45,003 nt of DNA from Enterobacterales bacterium (GTDB lineage: Bacteria; Pseudomonadota; Gammaproteobacteria; Enterobacterales; Enterobacteriaceae): NCBI GenBank assembly GCA_947478475.1, contig CANJWD010000005.1, forward strand, positions 1 through 45,003, read 5' to 3'. The notes below the pieces were generated by a model that worked only from the letters and a program-made list of their open reading frames with translations, was not told the DNA's origin and ran no database searches. This document shows positions 9,642-17,991 of this stretch, piece by piece. Both the position numbers and the translations under genes were made by a program. How positions within the stretch are numbered: the first letter of the stretch is position 1; each line of letters opens with the position of its first letter.

Positions 9642-10076
9642 CTATGTCCTGCTGGCAGCGACGGGCCGGCGACGGACAAGCGGAGCGGCTTTATCCAGCA
9701 CCCCATTAACAAATTTGTGACTGGCCTCGGCTCCGAACATTTTTGCCAGCTCGATAGCCTCATTGATGACCACTTTATAGGGAACATCACTACGCTGACT
9801 CAGTTCAAACAGGGCCAGCCGCAGAATCGCACGCTCAACCTGACCCAGTGCGTCGAGCTGGCGTGAAAGAAAAGGGAGCATCATGGCATCCAGTTGCGCC
9901 GCACGGGCCGCAACACCTGCCAGCAGTTCGCGAAAATAATCGACATCAACGTCCGCAACATCCTGCTCTGACAGAAACTCAGCTTCTATATCAGTGATAG
10001 CGTTTTTAGACAACTGCCAGGCGTAGAGAGCCTGGATCGCGCATTCACGAGCGCGACGGCGGGCAGAAGGTTTCAC
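9642..10076 (-). CDS. nusB: transcription antitermination factor NusB
   Basis: All-helical RNA-binding protein of 144 residues; with NusE (S10) it binds boxA RNA and promotes antitermination in rRNA operons. The N-terminal [18 protein letters not shown] and the C-terminal [17 protein letters not shown] and [14 protein letters not shown] are conserved. The tail is a few residues longer and more basic ([10 protein letters not shown]) than in E. coli. It follows ribH closely and precedes thiL, the standard arrangement. Confidence 0.97.
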   Translation of the reverse strand: MKPSARRRARECAIQALYAWQLSKNAITDIEAEFLSEQDVADVDVDYFRELLAGVAARAAQLDAMMLPFLSRQLDALGQVERAILRLALFELSQRSDVPYKVVINEAIELAKMFGAEASHKFVNGVLDKAAPLVRRRPVAASRT

Positions 10077-10096
10077 AGCATTTTCCCTATACGCAT

Positions 10097-10567
10097 TCAG
10101 TTTTGAATGGCATTGATAACATTAATCATTTCAAGTGCGGTGAGTGCTGCGTCAAAGCCCTTATTACCGGCCTTGGTACCGGCACGCTCAATAGCCTGTT
10201 CGATGCTGTCCGTGGTCAATACCCCGAAGGCCACCGGGAGCTCCATATCGATGGCCACCCTGGACAATCCTGAGCTACAGGGGCTGGCAACATAATCAAA
10301 GTGTGCCGTCGCACCACGGATAACAGTGGCCAGAGCGACAATGGCATTATAGCGCCTGGTTTTTGCCAGCTGGCTGACCGCCAGTGGTAACTCATACGCT
10401 CCAGGAACCCACACGACAGTGATGTTTTCAGCACTGACCTGACCGATGCGTTTCAGTGCATCCAGCGCACCGGCCAGCAAACTGTCGTTGATAAAACGAT
10501 TAAAACGTGCAACGACAATTGCTACCCGGGCATCTGCTGCTGTCGCACTGCCTTCGATAATGTCCAT
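10097..10567 (-). CDS. ribH: 6,7-dimethyl-8-ribityllumazine synthase
   Basis: Lumazine synthase (called ribE in E. coli), 156 residues, the same length as the E. coli enzyme. It condenses 5-amino-6-ribitylaminouracil with dihydroxybutanone phosphate in riboflavin synthesis. [16 protein letters not shown], the substrate loop [17 protein letters not shown]-like [14 protein letters not shown] and [11 protein letters not shown] are recognisable. The segment after TAHFDYVA ([13 protein letters not shown]) diverges from E. coli (GGASNGLAHVAQD) and may be clade-specific. It lies between ribD and nusB. Confidence 0.96.
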   Translation of the reverse strand: MDIIEGSATAADARVAIVVARFNRFINDSLLAGALDALKRIGQVSAENITVVWVPGAYELPLAVSQLAKTRRYNAIVALATVIRGATAHFDYVASPCSSGLSRVAIDMELPVAFGVLTTDSIEQAIERAGTKAGNKGFDAALTALEMINVINAIQN

Positions 10568-10620
10568 TCATTTCCTGCACAGTCTTAGCGAGTAGCGGGA
10601 GCGCATGCTAGCATATTTTT

Positions 10621-11778
10621 TCACAGACTGCCGCCCATTTTCAGGCGCAGCCGTAAATCCGGACCTGTCTGACGTACCTCACTGATGACAAATTCCGGCG
10701 CCTGCGCCAGCCGGCTTAAAGGTGGTAGCAGACAGAGCGGACGCGCACTGTCACCTAACAGCCTGGGAGCAAGATAGAGTATCAGTTCATCCACCAGCCC
10801 GGCACTCAATAGCGCACCGGCGAGTTGTGCGCCAGCTTCAACCAGCACTGAATTGATCTGGCGCTTAGCCAGCTGCATCAGCAGCAAGACTAAATCAACG
10901 CCCGCAGCGGATTTTGGCAACAGTAGCTGCTCCGTGTTGTCCGGCCAGCGGTTGTTATCGCGACTAAGGCGAGCCAGCCAGCAAGCCCCTGGGCCATGAA
11001 TAACACGATGCGCCGGTGTCACCCGGTTGCGGCTATCCAGAATAATCCGCACCGGCTGGCGCAGGCTGCCCTGCGCGTCATATTCTGCTGCCAGCGGGTT
11101 GTTTGCATCACGCCGTGGATAGAGCGCCACCGTTGCCGCATCAAGTTCTGCCCAGCGTACGTTAAGGGCAGGATCATCCGCCAGCACCGTTGCACTGGTA
11201 GTGAGAATGGCGCAACATTCCGCCCGCAGCGCCTGAACATCAGAGCGGGCCTCTGGGGAGGTTATCCACTTGCTTTCACCGGAGGCCAGCGCGGTGCGGC
11301 CATCGAGTGACGCGGCTATTTTCAGTCGCAGCCACGGGAAGCCGGTGCGCATACGTTTGAGAAAACCGCGATTCAGCGCTTCAGCGTCTTCCAGCATCAG
11401 ACCCTGCTCTACCTCAATGCCCGCCTGCTGCAACTGCCAGAAGCCACGGCCGCACACCCGTGGATCAGGGTCCTGCATGGACACCACCAGCCTGCTGATT
11501 CCCGCTGCTATCAGCGCATCGGTACAGGGAGCGGTACGCCCCTGGTGGCAGCACGGCTCGAGCGTGACATAAACCGTGGCCCGGCGTGCCCGCTCCCCGG
11601 CCTGGCGCAGGGCGTTAATTTCGGCGTGCGGCTCCCCGGCCTGCCGGTGATAACCCTCACCGACAACCTGCCCGTCACGGACGATAACACAACCCACATT
11701 CGGGTTTGGTGTGGCAGTAAAACGCCCGCGGTACGCCAGCGCAAAGGCGCGCGCCATCCACTGCTCATCCTGCTGCAT
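10621..11778 (-). CDS. ribD: bifunctional pyrimidine deaminase/reductase RibD
   Basis: Two-domain riboflavin enzyme of 385 residues (E. coli 367). The N-terminal deaminase has the zinc site GEPHAEINAL and LEPCCHQGRTAPC; the C-terminal reductase domain begins around RTGFPWLRLKIAASLDGRTA and contains the RDANNPLAAEYD and VLVEAGAQLAGALL regions. It deaminates and then reduces the early pyrimidine intermediate. It lies 29 bases after the nrdR stop on the same strand. Confidence 0.96.
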   Translation of the reverse strand: MQQDEQWMARAFALAYRGRFTATPNPNVGCVIVRDGQVVGEGYHRQAGEPHAEINALRQAGERARRATVYVTLEPCCHQGRTAPCTDALIAAGISRLVVSMQDPDPRVCGRGFWQLQQAGIEVEQGLMLEDAEALNRGFLKRMRTGFPWLRLKIAASLDGRTALASGESKWITSPEARSDVQALRAECCAILTTSATVLADDPALNVRWAELDAATVALYPRRDANNPLAAEYDAQGSLRQPVRIILDSRNRVTPAHRVIHGPGACWLARLSRDNNRWPDNTEQLLLPKSAAGVDLVLLLMQLAKRQINSVLVEAGAQLAGALLSAGLVDELILYLAPRLLGDSARPLCLLPPLSRLAQAPEFVISEVRQTGPDLRLRLKMGGSL

Positions 11779-11807
11779 AGCGGCTCCTGGTATTGCCCGC
11801 CGCAGTC

Positions 11808-12257
11808 TTAATCCTGTAATCGGGCAATTTCTTCACCAAATTCACGAACATCAGTAAAACTGCGATAGACCGAAGCAAAGCGGATATAAGCGACTTTATC
11901 GAGTCCCTTTAACGCCTCCATTACCAGAGCGCCGATAACCTTGCCCGGCACCTCCGGTTCACCGCTGGCACGCAGCCTGGATGTTATCTGGCCGATGGCC
12001 AGTTCCACTTCATCACTGCTGACCGGGCGCTTTTCCAGCGCCCGCCGCATGCCGCGCCGCAACTTCTCTTCATTAAAAGGCTCACGCTGCGCATCACGTT
12101 TAATCACCCGCGGCATGACCAGCTCGGCGCGTTCAAAGGTTGTAAAACGCTCATGGCAGAGCAGACACTGGCGGCGGCGGCGTACCTGCTCCCCCGCCGC
12201 TACCAGCCGCGAATCGATCACTTTGGTATCGATGGCATTACAAAATGGGCAGTGCAT
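11808..12257 (-). CDS. nrdR: transcriptional repressor NrdR
   Basis: 149-residue repressor of ribonucleotide reductase operons. A zinc ribbon made by CPFC at the start and CLLC near residue 31 binds DNA; the following ATP-cone ([20 protein letters not shown]) senses ATP/dATP. It heads the block with ribD as in E. coli. A perfect inverted repeat (12266-12294) lies 8 bases before its start codon. Confidence 0.97.
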   Translation of the reverse strand: MHCPFCNAIDTKVIDSRLVAAGEQVRRRRQCLLCHERFTTFERAELVMPRVIKRDAQREPFNEEKLRRGMRRALEKRPVSSDEVELAIGQITSRLRASGEPEVPGKVIGALVMEALKGLDKVAYIRFASVYRSFTDVREFGEEIARLQD

Positions 12258-12265
12258 AACCGGGC

Positions 12266-12294
12266 CTGCAGCGTATTTTTAGGTTGCGCTGCAG
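12266..12294. promoter_or_regulatory. inverted repeat in the nrdR leader
   Basis: CTGCAGCG at 12266-12273 pairs with CGCTGCAG at 12287-12294 around a 13-base spacer, just upstream of the nrdR start. It could be an mRNA hairpin near the ribosome site or a dyad operator. It is not a recognisable NrdR box pair. Confidence 0.4.
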
Positions 12295-12373
12295 TCTACC
12301 CCGAAGCGATGGATCGGCACCATAGGGATTTATTATAAGCCCTGCACGGCCTTGTGATATTGCTCTTCAATTT

Positions 12374-14677
12374 TTACGGCATTGCCATCCAGCCATTGTC
12401 ATATTGAATTTTGCTACTGAGTGTTTCCTTTGATGAGTCTGGCCACCCGGAATCAATTTTTGCGGCGAGATCATTAAAATTATCACGGACTGCCTGACTC
12501 TCCTGACGTGTATTAATAGCACTACGTAACTTCATGACACCGCCCACAATCAAAACGCCGCCACCGGCTGCCGCCAGTATGATAGGGACTATTCCTAACG
12601 TAAAAATACCCGCCACCCCCATAACGGCAGCCCCAGTGGCTGTTGCACCAACGGCAGCCGTTGTGCCGATGCCAGAAAGCAGACCAAATGATTGTTTAAA
12701 ATAGCCCCAAACAGATTTAGTGGGGGGAATGCTTTCATTTACTGTCTTTAACAGCTCCGTGGGGCTGGGCAGTGCTTTTCGAAATTCCAGAACGGCAGCT
12801 TTGGTTTCGTCAATATTTTTCCCTGTCATAGCACAGTCTTTAACGATTTGCCCTACAGCCGCATCGATTTTTTTGCTGTATGCATACATTTTTGTAAAAA
12901 CTCGTTTTCCCTGTTCAATGTCGGGTGTTGTACCTCCCAGCCAGCGAGACAGATATTCCCGGTATCCTGTTTTTTTGGCAGCCTGTTCAACTTCATCGCT
13001 GAAATCGGGTTTAAACATTTCCGTCAGGCAGGTTTTAAGTAGAGCGCTTTTTGTGGCAAGAACCTCCTGGTAATTTGCTGCCTGACTCTCCTTGATCTCT
13101 GCCAGCGCTTTTTCCCGTTGCGGCGGCAGGATTTTTTTATTGTCCATGGCGGCACTGGCATCATCATAAAATTTCAGTTGCGCAGCGCTATGCCCTGCTA
13201 CGCAGCTGTTCATGGCATTAAGCCAGGTGGTGAACGGATGCGCTTCGTTTATCTTTGGTGTGGTGGTTTTCTTCGAATCTTCCTGTGCTTTTTTCAGATC
13301 AAATAAGCCCATTGCATGGGTGACATTGTTAGTATAATTTTTGTCGTACTCTTTTACAGTATCCTTAACAACCTGCGCACCAACCTGATTACTTCTCTCC
13401 TTAATGGCAGCTGCAATGGGGGAATTCTGCGTTATTTTGGCAAACGGATTAGAATCACCCTTATATTCATGGGCTGCTTTCTCAAGCGCCCGGTTTGCTT
13501 TGTCAAATACCTTATTATAGGTAGCATCGACCGTAATAAGTTTACCCAGCATTTTTTTCAGACTTGCATCGTACTCATTGGTGGCGTCTTTCTGGCTGTC
13601 CAGAAACGTTTTTGTCGTTTTGTCGACATCGACCTGACTAAAAAATGCTTTTATTTCATCGGAAAAATCATAATTGAACGGATCAAGCTCGGCTTGCTTA
13701 CCTTTCTTTTCAATTTTTTTATCCCGCTGTGATTCAAACTCACTGGTTACTGTCATCACCCGATGGACAAATGCATCAAGTTCACGCTCAGACAGGGGGG
13801 CATTTTGAGGACTGCTGACATGCCGGAGTAATACGGTTTTATATGCCTCCTTAAGCGCGTTGTATTTTTTATCCACAAGACTGGCTTTGTTGAAAAAATC
13901 AGGTTTATTGGCTTTATCAGTAACTCTATTTATTTCAGCCTGATGTTTTTCTGTTTGTGCTTTGGCAGCGCTGATAGCAACCTCTGTTTTGGCATAAGTA
14001 GCTCTGTAAAGTCCCGTCATATCCTTTATAAGTGATCCACTATCTTTATGGTCAGCATCTCTGAATTGTTTGATAATTTCGTTGAGCTGAGCGTTAGTAG
14101 TCGGGCGATGTCCCGTTTTGAATACAACGGCATACGGTTTTTTGTCGTGTTCTATGTCAAACGTTTCATTCAACACGCCGGGTTTCGTGAAATCATCCGC
14201 CAGCTTTTTTTTGTGTGACTTTTTGCCCAGCAGGGTTGGTTCGTTACAGTAGTCAGTCAACAGGCGCAGCAGTTCATTGCTATCCTTAGTGCTTATTTCT
14301 GGGTCGGCAGACACGTCAGCAGTGGGAACTGTGGAAACCGGCTCGGCGGTCGTAGCAACGGCAGATTTATAAGAAGGCGGAGCACTGTCTTGCACTGTGG
14401 CTACACCGCGATTGCCACTGCCAGAAGAAACATCGGGATCATCAAAATTCTCACCAAAAGGATTGGAAGATGCGGGTGATAAAGCCGCTTGCAGTCTGCT
14501 ATTACCAGTGTCTGGTTTCACAACAGCCGACGATGCAGCCGTACCATTACTGTTATGAATGCCGCTAGCCTTAGTAACCGCATTATCGGGAGCAAGAGCA
14601 GAAGCAGGAGCTAGACGATTAACGTTGTTCGCATTCACGGGTTTAACGCTGTTGTTGCTATGTGGTGATATAGGCAT
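12374..14677 (-). CDS. large effector-like protein with C-terminal hydrophobic segment
   Basis: A 767-residue protein that I do not recognise. The ATG at 14677 is chosen because AGGA lies about 9 bases upstream; the frame is open 12 codons further. Residues 1-130 are low in complexity, rich in Ser, Asn, Ala and Pro, and predicted disordered, as in many type III secreted effectors. The middle (about 130-660) is charged and mostly helical with many Lys/Glu/Asp. Residues about 667-714 form a long Gly/Ala/Val/Ile-rich hydrophobic stretch able to make two membrane helices, followed by about 53 polar residues. Short linear motifs that bind eukaryotic adaptors occur: NPF at 72-74 and again in SNPFAKI, DPF in LDPFNYDF, and PPSY at 100-103. 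No cysteine-rich or catalytic signature is seen. A secreted host-directed role is inference; no secretion genes or chaperone lie beside it. Confidence 0.6.
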   Translation of the reverse strand: MPISPHSNNSVKPVNANNVNRLAPASALAPDNAVTKASGIHNSNGTAASSAVVKPDTGNSRLQAALSPASSNPFGENFDDPDVSSGSGNRGVATVQDSAPPSYKSAVATTAEPVSTVPTADVSADPEISTKDSNELLRLLTDYCNEPTLLGKKSHKKKLADDFTKPGVLNETFDIEHDKKPYAVVFKTGHRPTTNAQLNEIIKQFRDADHKDSGSLIKDMTGLYRATYAKTEVAISAAKAQTEKHQAEINRVTDKANKPDFFNKASLVDKKYNALKEAYKTVLLRHVSSPQNAPLSERELDAFVHRVMTVTSEFESQRDKKIEKKGKQAELDPFNYDFSDEIKAFFSQVDVDKTTKTFLDSQKDATNEYDASLKKMLGKLITVDATYNKVFDKANRALEKAAHEYKGDSNPFAKITQNSPIAAAIKERSNQVGAQVVKDTVKEYDKNYTNNVTHAMGLFDLKKAQEDSKKTTTPKINEAHPFTTWLNAMNSCVAGHSAAQLKFYDDASAAMDNKKILPPQREKALAEIKESQAANYQEVLATKSALLKTCLTEMFKPDFSDEVEQAAKKTGYREYLSRWLGGTTPDIEQGKRVFTKMYAYSKKIDAAVGQIVKDCAMTGKNIDETKAAVLEFRKALPSPTELLKTVNESIPPTKSVWGYFKQSFGLLSGIGTTAAVGATATGAAVMGVAGIFTLGIVPIILAAAGGGVLIVGGVMKLRSAINTRQESQAVRDNFNDLAAKIDSGWPDSSKETLSSKIQYDNGWMAMP

Positions 14678-15100
14678 AATGAATGTCCTGTTTGAATAAA
14701 TTAGATGAAACAACCGGGCTGTTGCGGTCGAAATTTCGTGGAATTGCGTTTAGCTTGATCTGATTATGGCTCAGCTGGTAAAAATAAATATCAAAAATAA
14801 ACCATTAGTTATTTTAATTTTTAGATTTATATGATAGTCCAATAAAGTCAGATTATCGGCCAGACTGCATTTACAAAAAAACAGGCTTGCTATTGGCAGC
14901 AGATTATGGGATTATCCGCCACGGCCTTAGCAGTACAGATCTATTTATGCACAACATCTTGATTAAAGTAGTTCATATTTAAAGCGTGATAGCGCTTCAC
15001 TGACGAATTTCCTTCATAGTGTGCCTCCATAAGTAATGACTGATTAATTGGCTATCAATACGCCCACGGTGGCAAACTGTTTTTATAAAAAGGAAATACC
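14678..15100. promoter_or_regulatory. intergenic region and long cold-shock gene leader
   Basis: A 423-base AT-rich stretch with no gene I can support. The right part presumably holds the promoter and 5' UTR of the cold-shock gene, ending with AAAAAGGAAA before the ATG. The left part carries the promoter of the leftward effector-like gene. A sequence AAAGCGTGATAGCGCTT near 14980-14997 can form a weak hairpin. Confidence 0.35.
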
Positions 15101-15316
15101 ATGTCTTCTAATGTTGTAAAAGGCCATGTGAAGTGGTTTAACGAATCCAAGGGTTTTGGCTTTATCACTCCTGAAGATGGCAGCAAAGATGTTTTTGTTC
15201 ATTTTTCTGCCATTCAGGACAGCGGTTTCAAAACTCTGGCAGAGGGACAGCCAGTGCGTTTCTCTATTGAAACCGGCGCTAAAGGCCCTGCTGCGATAAA
15301 CGTAACCGCAATATAA
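15101..15316 (+). CDS. cspE: cold-shock-like protein (CspE/CspC type)
   Basis: 71-residue single cold-shock domain protein. The RNA-binding motifs [11 protein letters not shown] and [10 protein letters not shown] are intact, and [12 protein letters not shown] and [10 protein letters not shown] match E. coli CspE closely. The family binds single-stranded RNA and DNA and acts as an RNA chaperone or antiterminator. An AAGGA ribosome site precedes the ATG and an intrinsic terminator follows, so it is monocistronic. CspE rather than CspC is chosen on overall likeness; the paralogue assignment is tentative. Confidence 0.93.
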   Translation: MSSNVVKGHVKWFNESKGFGFITPEDGSKDVFVHFSAIQDSGFKTLAEGQPVRFSIETGAKGPAAINVTAI

Positions 15317-15335
15317 TCGCCTTTTACTGCTTATC

Positions 15336-15367
15336 AACCCGCGCTACAATAGTGCGGGTTTTTTTAT
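15336..15367 (+). terminator. Rho-independent terminator after cspE
   Basis: AACCCGC at 15336-15342 pairs with GCGGGTT at 15354-15360, with an inner CTA/TAG pairing, and the stem runs into a T tract to 15365. It lies 20 bases after the cspE stop. Confidence 0.9.
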
Positions 15368-15420
15368 GCCTGGAGCCCGGACAAACCCGGCGGCGACCAC
15401 AACAGACGTTCGGAGTGTTT

Positions 15421-17021
<1,601 letters not shown>

Positions 17022-17097
17022 ACAGCGCACAATCATTTTTTTGTATTACACTCCAAAAAATGCTCGCTTTCTGAAAAATATCATGGCAGCATTAATT

Positions 17098-17121
17098 AGC
17101 TGACTATGTGTATAATCAGCT
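17098..17121. promoter_or_regulatory. inverted repeat overlapping a TATAAT box
   Basis: AGCTGA (17098-17103) and TCAGCT (17116-17121) form a perfect 6-bp dyad; the TATAAT at 17111-17116 between them is a good -10 element for the exported NTF2-like gene at 17203. The -35 is not clear. A repressor or activator could bind the dyad. Confidence 0.45.
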
Positions 17122-17202
17122 GTAACATAACGAGCCATCTGATTCAGATTAAACTGGATCTCGCCGAACCTTAACCGCTGTAACGTGAAAAGGTATAGAC
17201 CC

Positions 17203-17661
17203 ATGCGACACATCCTCGCTGCCCTTATGGTGGCTCTGAGCACCCTTTGCGCCCCGTCCCTGCTGCAAGCCAAAACCACACCGGTTGTAGACACAATTTC
17301 TGAGTTACACGGAGCCTTACGGGCAAGCCGCCAGTGGGTTGAATGGTTCAACGCTTCCGACATCGACGCCTGTGCTGATGCCTATACTACCGATGCGGTT
17401 GTGCACGCCAAACCCTTCGGCACTTACTCCGGACGCGATGCCATACGCACATTCTGGAAAGATCTGGTCGACAAAGGTGCGCGCGATTTGCGCTACAGCA
17501 AGATTAAAGTTGACCAGGTCGATGCTAAAACTGTACTGATTACTGCCAGCTGGTCCATGAATATAGGCGGGGGTATCATTACCAAAGAGCGCTGGGTGAA
17601 CATTGGTTCACGCTGGCTGTTAGCAGAGGACTCTTTTGAAGTCCTCTACCAAAACCAGTAG
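17203..17661 (+). CDS. exported SnoaL/NTF2-like protein
   Basis: 152 residues with a signal peptide (hydrophobic about 4-18, likely cut after LLQAK or LQA). The mature part has the NTF2-like cone pattern: a helix (ASRQWVEWFNASDIDACADAY), then TDAVVHAKPFGTYSGRDAIRTFW and two C-terminal strands ending WLLAEDSFEVLY. This fold is used by many small periplasmic binding or enzyme proteins; no catalytic residues can be assigned. The ATG at 17203 is chosen over the in-frame GTG at 17185 because AAAGGT lies at 17189-17194. It is monocistronic and precedes the fused toxin gene by 330 bases. Confidence 0.75.
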   Translation: MRHILAALMVALSTLCAPSLLQAKTTPVVDTISELHGALRASRQWVEWFNASDIDACADAYTTDAVVHAKPFGTYSGRDAIRTFWKDLVDKGARDLRYSKIKVDQVDAKTVLITASWSMNIGGGIITKERWVNIGSRWLLAEDSFEVLYQNQ

Positions 17662-17991
17662 CAATATCCGCGCCACTTTTTTCCGCTCAAATATCGAATC
17701 TCCTGATAGCTCTGGCGGCCCCATTCGCCAGGGCTTACGCTACCCTCGTTGCATAACTCTTGCTGCATAACTCCGCTCAGTTAGCTCAGTACTGATACCC
17801 CTCTGTTAAATTATAACTCTCTGAAAAACATACAATACAATTCATACTGAACCATAATTACTCAAAGACATACTCAGAAAAATGCTGCTATTCAATCCAC
17901 TGTGACAATGAATTATAACAATGAATTATAACAATGAATTATGACAATGAATTGTGACATGAATGAAGAATAGACCATGGAGAACAGACCA
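17662..17991. promoter_or_regulatory. upstream region of the fused toxin gene
   Basis: About 330 AT-rich bases without a supportable gene. It includes imperfect copies of GTTGCATAACTCT near 17748 and 17762 and a 13-bp tandem array just before the toxin start. The promoter of the toxin must lie here, but I cannot pick a clear -35/-10 pair. Confidence 0.35.
17904..17955 (+). repeat. 13-bp tandem repeat, 4 units
   Basis: Four units of RACAATGAATTRT at 17904-17916, 17917-17929, 17930-17942 and 17943-17955, with a decayed fifth. The array ends 36 bases before the chosen toxin start, so its copy number could alter leader length or promoter spacing. Confidence 0.9.

Noticed and set aside
15352..15420. 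Longer cdd start at 15352 or further upstream
   Set aside because: It would overlap the cspE terminator and add residues not present in the family; the ATG at 15421 has a good ribosome site.
17904..17955. Possible CRISPR array
   Set aside because: The units are contiguous with no unique spacers and are only 13 bp long; no cas gene is present. It is a simple tandem repeat.
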